From the NCBI GenBank assembly GCA_029555965.1, contig JAKQHY010000136.1, positions 50,847-114,846 on the forward strand: a stretch of DNA of 64,000 bases, given 5' to 3'. The notes under the pieces were generated by a model. It was given only the letters and a program-made list of their open reading frames with translations. It ran no database searches and was not told the DNA's origin. Below are positions 8,898 to 17,700 of the stretch, one piece after another. The translations under genes and the position numbers were made by a program. The DNA comes from Chloroflexota bacterium. GTDB lineage: Bacteria; Chloroflexota; Anaerolineae; B4-G1; SLSP01. Position 1 is the stretch's first letter. Each line of letters begins with the position of its first letter.

Positions 8898-8919
8898 CGT
8901 AATAAGCACTTTAATTACG
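8898..8919. promoter_or_regulatory. Candidate operator between divergent promoters
   Basis: CGTAAT (8898-8903) and ATTACG (8914-8919) form an inverted repeat with a 10-nt spacer, exactly between the two -35 boxes. A related TTACG...CGTAA pair lies at 8950-8966. The likely binder is the adjacent XRE protein (inference). Confidence 0.5.
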
Positions 8920-8921
8920 CC

Positions 8922-8950
8922 TTGACAGTAATCATGTATTGTGGTACGAT
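8922..8950 (+). promoter_or_regulatory. Sigma-70 promoter for the CBASS operon
   Basis: TTGACA (8922-8927) and TACGAT (8945-8950) are 17 nt apart on the plus strand, 55 nt before the first CBASS-operon gene. Confidence 0.75.
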
Positions 8951-8966
8951 TACGTTTAGAGCGTAA
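8950..8966. promoter_or_regulatory. Second candidate operator, over the CBASS -10 region
   Basis: TTACG (8950-8954) and CGTAA (8962-8966) form an inverted repeat that overlaps the end of the -10 box and the probable transcription start, a place where a bound repressor would block initiation. Its half-sites match those at 8898-8919. Confidence 0.45.
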
Positions 8967-9005
8967 AAAGCCCAATCTTTTCTGAAGAATCTAATAGGGG
9001 GGGAA

Positions 9006-9209
9006 GTGAAACTACAGTTTGATTTGGAATGTCCCAATTGTCATCGAGAGTTTAAGCAAGCGGTGGCCGAAATACGTCCTGGCACTTCTCGGCACTGTCC
9101 TTATTGCGATGCGGAGATTAGATTCACTGGCGATGATGGGCGTCAGGCGCAACAAGCAGTTGATAACTTGACGCGCACCCTCAAGAAATTGTCGGGCAAG
9201 ATCGGATAG
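9006..9209 (+). CDS. Small four-cysteine zinc-ribbon protein, first gene of the CBASS operon
   Basis: A 67-residue protein starts with GTG at 9006, preceded by a G-rich ribosome site. Cys9-x2-Cys12 and Cys31-x2-Cys34 form a clean zinc ribbon; the last 30 residues form a basic amphipathic helix (DNLTRTLKKLSGKI). Its stop directly abuts the next gene and the promoter is only 55 nt upstream, so it is co-transcribed with the CBASS genes. I know no standard CBASS component of this kind. It could be an accessory DNA- or protein-binding factor, or an inhibitor of the effector. Confidence 0.7.
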   Translation: MKLQFDLECPNCHREFKQAVAEIRPGTSRHCPYCDAEIRFTGDDGRQAQQAVDNLTRTLKKLSGKIG

Positions 9210-9215
9210 GTGGTT

Positions 9216-10835
9216 ATGGAGAGTGCTGTTGAAAGTCTCAAACCAGTAGATTTTCTGATAGTGACAGCCCTACAAGAGGAACGAGAAGCTGTACTCCAGC
9301 AACTTGAACCGTTTGAACCAGTGCGGGGAGGTGAATCACCTATCTATTACTTTTGTACACTTCCCGCCGCTCACAATGTGTACAAAATTGCCATCATGCA
9401 ACTGCCTCAGATGGGCAATGTCACAGCTGCTGTTGATGTCACGCAAGCCATTGCGGAGCTAAACCCTGCCTGTGTACTGATGGTGGGGATTGCGGCTGGT
9501 ATCCGGGGTAAGGTCGACCTCGGCGATGTGATTATTGCTACCCAGCTTATCTACTATGAACAGGGAAGGATAATACCCAAAGAACTTGAGATTCGCCCTC
9601 TTACTATTCCTGCCGACGTTGTTTTGTTGCACAGCGTAGAGAATTACAGTGCAGACGAGTGTTGGAATGACACGCTGTGTGAACATACTCCCAATTCAAG
9701 AGGAATCCCAACCATCCACTTTGGGCCTTTTGCGGTCGGTGAAAAAGTCGTGGCAGCTGGTAGCTATGTCGTTAATTTGGTGAAATTACATCCCAAGTTA
9801 ATCGGCGTCGAGATGGAGTCATACGGGGTGGCGGCAGCCGCGGCATCTGCTTTTAGCCGCCCCCGCTTTTTAGCGATCCGTGGGGTGAGTGATTTTGCAG
9901 ATGAACAAAAGAGCGATGAGTATCGCCAATATGCAACCACGGCCGCGGCAACTTTCGCTATCAGTTTTTTAAGTTCGGGGATCATTCCCCCAAGCATTAT
10001 CCATACTGCGGCTTCTCCAAAAGTCGGTACGCTGATCGCTATTCGGCACTTGTCAATGGAGCATATTCCCTCACATACTATCGTCGCATCGCTACCCCCA
10101 AAGTTTGCGAGTTTAGATGTCACTGAAATCCTGATCAATCAGACTGACTTGTACATAGAGGACCGACTGTCCGATCCACTTGCTGCTGTGCGGCGTCAAA
10201 CATTGCTGGCATCCCACCTGGATGATCTGCTCAATGCTTACCCGGCGACTCCTGTAGCCTACTTCGGAATTGCACACATCCCATTGTTATTCTATTTGGG
10301 ATATAGTTTGACTACCAAACGTCAATTACACCTCTTTGAATTTGACCGGTATGCCAGCCGGTGGAACTACTTGCACGGAAAGCAAAGAGGCCCACGATTA
10401 CAACTAGAGGGAATGCCGGCTCTGCCGATTAATGAAGCTGGCGACGTGCTGATCCGCGTCAGTATCACGCACACAATCAGGTTGCCGGAAGTGTCCGAAA
10501 TCATACCCTCACCAATAGTCTCTGTGCATCTTTACCTCGAGCCTCCCAAACGCGACGCAGTGGTTAGTGAATATCAGCTTCATAATTATGGTATCCAGTT
10601 TCGCCAGATGCTTGACGATGTTCACGAGCTTTTACCTAATCGGAGATGTACCCACATTTTTTATGCTGGTCCAGCATCTCTGGCCGTTTACTTTGGTCAG
10701 CTGATTAGCCATACTGTTGACCGTGACATTGTAGTTTATAACTATACAGCTAAAGATTCTCCCGGATATTCTTGGGGATTGGAGATTACTGCCTCTTCAG
10801 AGGCGTCAGGTTTTTTGATAAGGTATCGAAAGTAA
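9216..10835 (+). CDS. CBASS effector: nucleosidase/phosphorylase domain fused to SAVED
   Basis: The 539-residue protein has two parts. Residues 10-265 are a PNP_UDP_1/MTAN-type nucleoside cleavage domain, with VGIAAGIRG..DLGDVIIA, GVEMESYG (ribose/base-contact Glu-Met-Glu) and RGVSDFAD (catalytic Asp region). Residues about 335-538 are a SAVED domain, the sensor of cyclic oligonucleotides in CBASS, with FYAGPASLAVYFGQ near the end. PNP-type effectors of CBASS and Detocs are known to cleave ATP and starve the cell; this protein may do the same once the CD-NTase product binds. An alternative GTG start lies at 9210, directly after the zinc-ribbon stop. The CD-NTase follows after 22 nt. Confidence 0.85.
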   Translation: MESAVESLKPVDFLIVTALQEEREAVLQQLEPFEPVRGGESPIYYFCTLPAAHNVYKIAIMQLPQMGNVTAAVDVTQAIAELNPACVLMVGIAAGIRGKVDLGDVIIATQLIYYEQGRIIPKELEIRPLTIPADVVLLHSVENYSADECWNDTLCEHTPNSRGIPTIHFGPFAVGEKVVAAGSYVVNLVKLHPKLIGVEMESYGVAAAAASAFSRPRFLAIRGVSDFADEQKSDEYRQYATTAAATFAISFLSSGIIPPSIIHTAASPKVGTLIAIRHLSMEHIPSHTIVASLPPKFASLDVTEILINQTDLYIEDRLSDPLAAVRRQTLLASHLDDLLNAYPATPVAYFGIAHIPLLFYLGYSLTTKRQLHLFEFDRYASRWNYLHGKQRGPRLQLEGMPALPINEAGDVLIRVSITHTIRLPEVSEIIPSPIVSVHLYLEPPKRDAVVSEYQLHNYGIQFRQMLDDVHELLPNRRCTHIFYAGPASLAVYFGQLISHTVDRDIVVYNYTAKDSPGYSWGLEITASSEASGFLIRYRK

Positions 10836-10857
10836 GCAGGGAGAGAGGACAGAGAAA

Positions 10858-11931
10858 ATGTGGAACATGCACACACAACTCAACCAATTCTATGATCAAC
10901 ATATTCGATTGGGTCAGGAACGGCAGATTCTAGCTGAACATCGGGATGCTAATATAGCTCGCCTCAAAGCCGGCCTGGAAAAACTCGACTACTCAAGTCA
11001 CTTTGAGTATCGTAATCAGGGCAGTTACGCAATGCATACTCTTAATCAGCACCCTAAGAAAGACTACGACATTGACATTGCCATTATTTTTTCCAGGGAT
11101 GATTTGCCAGGCAGCGCCTTGGATACCCGGAAGCGGATTGAACAGGCGATGCTTGAAAGTGGCGATATTTTTAGCCACCCTCCTGAAGCCAAGACTAATG
11201 CTGTGCGAGTCTATTATGCTGAAGGACATCATGTTGATCTGGCAATCTACCGCTGGTATGCAGATAACCTTGGCAATCCTGTTTACGAACATGCCGGCGG
11301 CGAGTGGTCTTGCCGCAATCCAATGGCAATCACCGACTGGTTCAACACTACTGTGCGTGAGCGTAGTCCATCTAAAGACTTGGGCGCAAGCGTTGCCGGA
11401 AATCAGATGCGGCGAGTGGTGCGCTGGCTAAAAGCTTTTGCCAAATCCCGCGAGCATTGGAACTTGCCAGGCGGCTTGATCATCTCGACCCTTGTCGCCG
11501 AGTGTTACCGGCCCAACTTTTATAGAGATGATATTTGTCTTTGTGACACCATAGTAGCAGTTCATGACCGCCTTTGCTTAAATGAAGGTGTGGAGAACCC
11601 GATGGATGCTTCACAAACACTAACATACCGGCCTGTGGACCGTGGGCGGGTTCACCGCTTTAAGGAAAATTTGGAAAGGGCTATCGCTGAACTGTCGATA
11701 TTGTATCGCTCTGATTGCACTGAGGAACAAGCGTTGAAAGCCTGGTGGTGGGTTTTCCAACATTCTTTTTGGGACACTAGTGAAAGTAGCGATGAACGCG
11801 GTAAACGGCTAGGGGAGGCTGCACGTATCGGTTCTGTTTTTATCACACCGATGGGTGGGGTTACTACCACAGAACCGATAGGGCATCACGTAAAAGCACC
11901 AATCTCGCGCTTTTATGGACAGGAAGAGTGA
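10858..11931 (+). CDS. CD-NTase, cyclic oligonucleotide synthase of CBASS
   Basis: The 357-residue protein carries the nucleotidyltransferase core: QGSYAMHT (Gly55-Ser56), DYDIDIAI (Asp71 and Asp73) and HHVDLAIY (Asp127), the three metal-binding Asp residues of the cGAS/DncV-like family. A helical OAS1-type C-terminal domain spans about 170-330. It makes a cyclic di- or trinucleotide after phage infection, which activates the SAVED effector next door. The clade cannot be set by eye. Its stop overlaps the next start (TGATG). All catalytic residues are present. Confidence 0.88.
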   Translation: MWNMHTQLNQFYDQHIRLGQERQILAEHRDANIARLKAGLEKLDYSSHFEYRNQGSYAMHTLNQHPKKDYDIDIAIIFSRDDLPGSALDTRKRIEQAMLESGDIFSHPPEAKTNAVRVYYAEGHHVDLAIYRWYADNLGNPVYEHAGGEWSCRNPMAITDWFNTTVRERSPSKDLGASVAGNQMRRVVRWLKAFAKSREHWNLPGGLIISTLVAECYRPNFYRDDICLCDTIVAVHDRLCLNEGVENPMDASQTLTYRPVDRGRVHRFKENLERAIAELSILYRSDCTEEQALKAWWWVFQHSFWDTSESSDERGKRLGEAARIGSVFITPMGGVTTTEPIGHHVKAPISRFYGQEE

Positions 11932-12353
11932 TGGGCAAAACCCTGTCTCCTCGCCAACCGTTGACCATTGGTCAGCAAATTGCGGAGATGGAGCGGCACT
12001 TTCCATCATTCAAGTATAGTCGGCCACACAACCTGGCCACCTGGAATGGTTCATTACAACCTATCGAAACCTCGCCAGTATATACCATCAAAATCACATA
12101 TCCATTTGCCGGACGCTATTCTCTATCCCCAAGCGTGTGGATTGTATCACCCGAAATACATTCAAATGCCCCGCATCGTTACGCGGATAAATCCCTGTGT
12201 TTATACTTCCCACCAGAAAGAAGTTGGACACCAACACGGTTTATTGCTTTGACTATTGTCCCTTGGGCTGCATTATGGCTGGCATTTTATGAAATTTGGC
12301 TCGACACCAATCATTGGTACGGACCGGAAGCACTACATACAGGTGCAAAGTAA
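11931..12353 (+). CDS. E2-like protein of short type II CBASS
   Basis: A 140-residue protein is coupled to the CD-NTase by a 1-nt TGATG overlap (GTG at 11928 is the alternative start). It has the SMODS-associated E2-like pattern: HRYADKSLCLYFPPERSW with the candidate catalytic Cys at residue 90, then a hydrophobic helix WAALWLAFYEIW and a WYG ending. In type II CBASS an E2/E1 fusion conjugates the CD-NTase C-terminus to targets and primes it; short forms have only E2. No E1 or JAB gene follows, because an insertion sequence begins 60 nt later. Confidence 0.72.
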   Translation: MGKTLSPRQPLTIGQQIAEMERHFPSFKYSRPHNLATWNGSLQPIETSPVYTIKITYPFAGRYSLSPSVWIVSPEIHSNAPHRYADKSLCLYFPPERSWTPTRFIALTIVPWAALWLAFYEIWLDTNHWYGPEALHTGAK

Positions 12354-12412
12354 CCATTTAAGGATGTATTAAGGTAGCAAACGGCAATAATAGTGTTGTC
12401 AAGAAGACTAAG

Positions 12413-14051
12413 GGGATGGTTCACAAATAGGTTGACACATTAACAACTGAATAGACTTGCCAGGGACCTCCAAATCTGGGAAGATTAGGTTGTCTAAGAC
12501 CTTCAACCCAGAAGAGGAGGCCCCCTATGGCATATTATCGTACATCTGAACTGGATTTGTCAACTCGTACCGCTTTGGCTATCGAGATGCTCCAGCCCCT
12601 TCCCGCGCGGGAGTGGGGACGCGCAACCGAACTAGCGCGCCGCTACCATGTGTCTCGCCAATGGCGGTATCAGTTGCGTGAGCGGGCGCTCGACGCGTTG
12701 CGTGAATCCCTCACCCCACGTCAGCCTGGGTCTCAGCCACGGGCGCAGCCCTTGTGCATCGACCAGGAGCATGCCATCGCCGTGCTGCCCTTGCTCAAAG
12801 GTACGGTTCGGGATATTCAACAAGGGCTGCATGGGTGGTTCGGCGTTCATCGCTCGCTAGGCTATATCAGCGAGACACTCACCGCCATTGGGCAACAGGC
12901 AGAAGCCCGCAATCGCGGGCTGGCTGTGCCACTCCCCATCCTGGGAGAAGCCGACGAGATCTTTCAAGGGCAGCAGCCTTGTCTCACCTTGGTCGATGGC
13001 CGTTCGTTCCTGGTATTGAACTTAACGCCGGCGCAATCGCGGGACGGCACGAGCTGGGGGGTGACGTATCTGGACCTCGTCGAGCGCGGCATCCAATTCC
13101 ACGACTTGGCTTGTGATGGCGGTACGGGACTGCGGGCGGGTGTGAAAGAGGCCGAATTGGCTATTCCCTTACGCCCAGACTTGTTTCACATCCTGCAAGC
13201 TGCCCATCGTCTGACCCGCCACCTAGAAGGTGCCGCTTACCAGGCGATGGAGAACACAGAACGAGCCCAGCGGGCGGAGTTGGAAGCCCAAGGCCGCATT
13301 CGGCGGCGGGGGCGCCGGCTCAAAATCCAGGTGCCGTTGCCGCAAGCCCAGCGCACAGAAACCGCGGCCATCGCGCTCTTTGACAATTGGTGCTGGCTGC
13401 TCCAGGAAATCCGTCAAGCCCTGGAGCCACTCACCCCCGCCGGGGACATAGTCTCGTGCGCGGCAGCGCAAGCTACCCTAGAAACGGCGGTCGCGTTGCT
13501 CCAGGAACTGGGCTGTGTCGCTATCAGTGCCTTCGCCAACGATATTCAGGAAAAGATCCCTGCGTTACTGGCACCCTTAGCATGGCTAGAGCAACAACTC
13601 AAGCCGATCCTCGCTGTTTTGGAGGAGGACACGGCCGCCTTCATTATCTGGGCCTGGCAGCAGCGTCATGCCTTAGCCCTCGACCCGGCCGTTGACTTTC
13701 CAGAGCAGCTCTGCGCAGTGGCCTGCACCGTATGGCAGACCCTGGAATTATTCCATCGCTCTTCCAGTTTGGCAGAATCCTTGCATAGTTGGCTGCGGCC
13801 TTACCTGCAAATCCATCGGGGCATGCCCCAGTGGTTACTGCCTTTACTGCAACTCTTCTGGAATCATCACACGTTCGAGCGGGGCAAACGCGCGGGAAAC
13901 AGCCCGGTAGAACTAGCCGGAGTGGAAAATGCCCTTCCCTTGATGGAGGTGTGGGCACAGTTGCTTGAGCCGCGCTCGATCGCCCAGCCTGCGTAAATTT
14001 TCAAGGTGCAAAAAAGTGTCAACCTATCTTATGCCGTAATTGAACCATCCC
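12413..14051 (+). mobile_element. Insertion sequence with 8-bp target duplication, family not assigned
   Basis: The 1639-bp element has inverted ends GGGATGGTTCA and a subterminal inverted pair ATAGGTTGACAC. Direct repeats AGACTAAG lie outside both ends (12405-12412 and 14052-14059). It carries a single large open frame. It sits right after the CBASS E2 gene and does not interrupt it. Confidence 0.85.
12527..13996 (+). CDS. Transposase of the 8-bp-duplication insertion sequence
   Basis: A 489-residue protein fills the element between its inverted repeats, with GGAGG before the ATG. The N-terminus has a helix-turn-helix (ELARRYHVSRQWRYQLRERAL). Probable acidic catalytic residues are in GEADEIFQGQ (about 140), HDLACDGGTGL with RPDLFHIL (about 195-220) and the late RSSSLAESLHSWLRPYLQ block, which is typical of a DDE fold. 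I could not place it in a named IS family; the 8-bp duplication is shared by several families such as ISL3 and IS66. Its location between perfect target duplications makes the transposase call strong despite that. Confidence 0.75.
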   Translation: MAYYRTSELDLSTRTALAIEMLQPLPAREWGRATELARRYHVSRQWRYQLRERALDALRESLTPRQPGSQPRAQPLCIDQEHAIAVLPLLKGTVRDIQQGLHGWFGVHRSLGYISETLTAIGQQAEARNRGLAVPLPILGEADEIFQGQQPCLTLVDGRSFLVLNLTPAQSRDGTSWGVTYLDLVERGIQFHDLACDGGTGLRAGVKEAELAIPLRPDLFHILQAAHRLTRHLEGAAYQAMENTERAQRAELEAQGRIRRRGRRLKIQVPLPQAQRTETAAIALFDNWCWLLQEIRQALEPLTPAGDIVSCAAAQATLETAVALLQELGCVAISAFANDIQEKIPALLAPLAWLEQQLKPILAVLEEDTAAFIIWAWQQRHALALDPAVDFPEQLCAVACTVWQTLELFHRSSSLAESLHSWLRPYLQIHRGMPQWLLPLLQLFWNHHTFERGKRAGNSPVELAGVENALPLMEVWAQLLEPRSIAQPA

Positions 14052-14089
14052 AGACTAAGGGTCTGTAAAAATATAACTTCTCGGACGGC

Positions 14090-14242
14090 TTAAGCGAGGG
14101 TGGAAGTGCGGAGCGAAATGATGCAATTCCACTGCGGACAAACCTCGTGGCAGCGGATCGCCAGGACAGCTGTCTCCGCGTCAGGTATCTTAACATCTGT
14201 CTCATAAGTCTGAGTGACCAAGTGGGTATTCCCTTTATCCAT
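14090..14242 (-). pseudogene. C-terminal remnant of an ISAzo13-type transposase
   Basis: A 50-codon frame reads YETDVKIPDAETAVLAIRCH and then EVCPQWN near its end. This resembles the usual ISAzo13 transposase C-terminus (Y.tGiKVsD.Em..L...RHEFHGEWNYTI). No N-terminal part is found upstream, so it is a fragment left by an older element. It lies next to the younger IS and is not closely related to the ISAzo13-like copy in jetA. Confidence 0.4.
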
Positions 14243-14650
14243 GGTGGACAGTTTAGAGCATGAGCAAAAGCTGGTAGAAGATACGTGTCAACTCAAATGG
14301 TGATCTCAGCCAAGAAAGAAGCGAGAAATTACAGGTAGTTAGACCTGGCATTTCATGTGGCCGGCACGGGATATTTTGCGACGCTTTCCACCCACGATAA
14401 ACGGCCCAAAACCGGATGTTTTGGGCCGTTTAGAGGGTGTGTTACGTCGTACAAACGGCCTTGTGGGGTGTGGTTGAGGGTGTTTTGATACAAGAAAACG
14501 TAGACCGAAGTCTCAACTTTCCAAAAGCACTCTGTTGGTGTAGAGATGGATTTAAATGCGCGCCCCCAAACAATGCAATCTCTGCCAGCAGTGGGGCGCT
14601 ATTGGGTAATTTGCAGCACCTTGAACAGCTATCCTGCTCAATGTTAATAC
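14243..14650. other. Gene-free stretch with a strong hairpin
   Basis: No convincing gene was found. A perfect hairpin (arms 14399-14412 and 14418-14431, AAACGGCCCAAAAC and its complement, loop CGGAT) has no T-run longer than TTT, so it may be a weak terminator or a remnant of a mobile-element end. Confidence 0.5.
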
Positions 14651-14696
14651 AATCGCCCTGGAGTATGAGCATAATGCTTTTATTTCCAGGGCGATT
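14651..14696 (-). terminator. Hairpin downstream of the giant metalloprotease gene
   Basis: A 12-bp stem (AATCGCCCTGGA, 14651-14662, with its complement at 14685-14696) encloses a loop that itself holds AGCAT/ATGCT. It lies 36 nt past the stop at 14733. A T-rich tract is weak, so the terminator role is tentative. Confidence 0.45.
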
Positions 14697-14732
14697 TCAT
14701 TGAGGCCGGCCTTTAGTGCAGAGTGATAGTAG

Positions 14733-17700
14733 CTAATCCGGCACGAAAGAGGCATTCTCCTGGCCCATCAAACTGCTCGAGCTGTTGCGGATGACCAGAG
14801 GCAGGTAGACAAAGTGCGCCTCCGTCGCCACGATGTACCCCGCACGAACCAATGTATCCATTCCCCCTGACAGTGACGCCGCAGTTCCCGGCAATCGCAC
14901 GGTCAGGCTGACGGGATAGACGCCAGGCGTGATGTAGCTATGTGCGGGGTTTTGCAGCGTGCTGGTTCGACCGTCGCCAAAATCCCATTCCCAACTGGCG
15001 ACTGAACCAGTAGACTGATCGGTGAATTGTGCGGTCAGAGGTGCGGCGCCGTGAGTGGAATCAGCGGTAAAGTTGGCCGTTACCGGCTCATAGAAGATGA
15101 TGGCGTCGTTATACACCTCGGAGGCGTTGCCGGCCTGGTCGCGGAATTGGATGTAGACGGTCTTGGTTCCGGCATCGGTCGTTAGATTCCAGGTCAGGGA
15201 GCTGGCATAAGCTTGCCAACTGACGCCGTTGAAGCCGCTCATATTAGAAACCCGCATCTCATTCACGCCTGTACCATTGTCGTTGACCATCAGATTCAAC
15301 GTTACTGCGCGTGAGGTTGTATGCTCGTCCCCATTGTTGATACTAATACTGCCGGACGGCAATGTGGTATCTAACAGAATGTCGTCGTCATATATCGCGG
15401 AGCCATTACCGGCCCAGTCGTAGAACTGAGCATAGACGGTTTTAAGGTCATCGCCCACTCCTAACGTCCAGGTTAATGTTGGAGTATAGGAAAGCAAATA
15501 TGCATCGCTAAAATCGCTGTTGTTGGAGAGCAGCACGTAAGCCAACCCCGTTCCGTCATCATTGGCGGTCAAAGTCAGTGTAACCACTGGAGATGGCGTG
15601 TAGGCTTGATCAGCGTTGATAACGATACCACCCGTCGGCGCACTGGTATCATTGCTGCCAATGGAAAAACCATATTCCGTCGTGCAGCCATAAGCCCAAG
15701 GATCCCAATGCGCGACACTGGCGTAATACATGCCACTGACGTCGGGCTGCCAGTCTATGTGAGAGGCATAGCCCAGTTCCCAATAGTCGTCGTTGTAATC
15801 AATCAAGGTGCTACCATCGGTATCATAGAGATACAACACTGTATCAGCATGCCCGCCCAGGTCGGTGGTCAACAAGGTATAGGTGACGCCTGCTACTGCG
15901 TAGAATTTGACCCAGTCTGGGTTGCCTTCACTATGAATGTTATATGTCTGGGAGACGCCATTGGTGAAAAACCAGTTGATGGCGTGGGCGGCGTCATCGT
16001 CCGTCTCGTGGTCGTCAGGGGCGATGTCGCAGATGTCCACGGTATGCTGGGCATCGCCATCGTCCTCGGTGTAGTCACTTTGGTTGCCGGCAAAGTCACG
16101 GGCGCGGACGCGGAAATAGTAGGTGTGGTCGTCTGTTCCCACAAAACGGGTATAAACTTCCGTGGTATCAAGCAACAGGTCGGTCCACGTACCATCCGCG
16201 CCGTCGCGGTATTGCACATCATAACCGGCGATGCCTGACAGATTATCCTGACTATCCCACCAGTTAACCCAGAAGTCGCGGAACGGCGCATTGCCATACG
16301 GTTGGGTGACATTGACCACGGTGCCTGGCGGTGTGCGATCCACTGTCAGGCTCCACGAGGCCGCGCCAATCCAATGTCCAACCCAGTCATAGGCCCAGAC
16401 ATAGAGGGCAATGTCACTTTGTTCAGTGATAACGCTCGTGTCCCAATCCAAACTCCAGCCATCGTTGCCGTTCCAGTCTACGCCGAGCCACTGCCAGTCG
16501 GAATTGGCCCAGTCGTTATCATGCCAGAGAAATTCGACGCGCTGGACGCTGCGATCATCGGCGGCCGTGACGCTGATGGACGCCGTCGCCGCCAGATAAG
16601 CGCCATTCGGGGGCGTCTCCATCTGGGCAGTGGGATCGGCGTCATCCGTGCGTAAGTGCAGGGTGTAGAAATGATCAGGGCTGCCGACCGCAGGATGGTT
16701 CCAGGCTTTGATCTTGAGGTAGTAGTCGCCATCGTGCGGCAGAGCATATCCCAGGTGTGAGTCGTGAGAAACGTAGTCATCGTCGCTTAGAGTCAGAATG
16801 GTTGTACCGTCGCTGTCCAGCAGGTAAAGGTAAGAATCCAGTTGTGAGCCGTTGGTTTCGGCGTCAATATCCACAACGACTTGATCGCCGGCCGCGCCAG
16901 TAAAACGATAAAAGTCGTAGTCGCCGTTCGGACAGATATCGGCCGCCGGGCTGTCGCCATAGACGATGGCCTTGGCCTGATCATAGGCGTTATTGGGTTC
17001 GTAAGGATCGGCGCAAGTGGGCGGCGGCGTGGTGGAGATGTCTATGTCGTCTATGTACCAGCCGCGGTAGGCGTTGTAGAACTCGTCGAGGGTATCGAAG
17101 TAGAAACGAATCTGGATCGTCTGACCGGCGTAAGCCGAAAGGTCAATCGCCGGACTCGGCCACCACGACTCCATTAAATCGTCGTAAAGTTGCAATACAG
17201 TGATGAATGGCCCGCCGTCGGCCGAGATTTGCACCAGTCGTTGATCAAAGGCCGTACTTTGGGATTCTGTTTGGTAGGCGTACCAGAAGCGCAAATAGTA
17301 GCCAGCGTCCGGGATATAAACGGGGGGCGAAGTTAAACTGCCCGCGTTAGTCGCACCGGTGTCATAAGTACCGGTATCATCCTGACCATACCACCAACTG
17401 TGTGGCGCGCTGTGACTGGCAGAGTAGGAATTACTTGCATCTATTTGATGCCAGAGTCCAGAGGCCGTCCAGCCATTGATGCCGTTTTCCATATCATCGG
17501 CGTAGGGGGCGGCCGTTGCCAATGTGCCGGATAGGGACAAGGTGTAGAAGTAAGTGAAATCGCCTTCATAGGGATCGTTGTATTCTCGCACCTTTAAATA
17601 GACAGTGCCAGAATGAGACAATGTATGGGTGATATAGGAGTCAAGACTGTCCTGATCGTCGTTATATGCCAGCAACGTTACGCCGTCGTTATCCAACAGC

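Noticed and set aside
14437..14703. 88-codon plus-strand frame
   Set aside because: No ribosome site, no known domain, and it spans the hairpin at 14651-14696.
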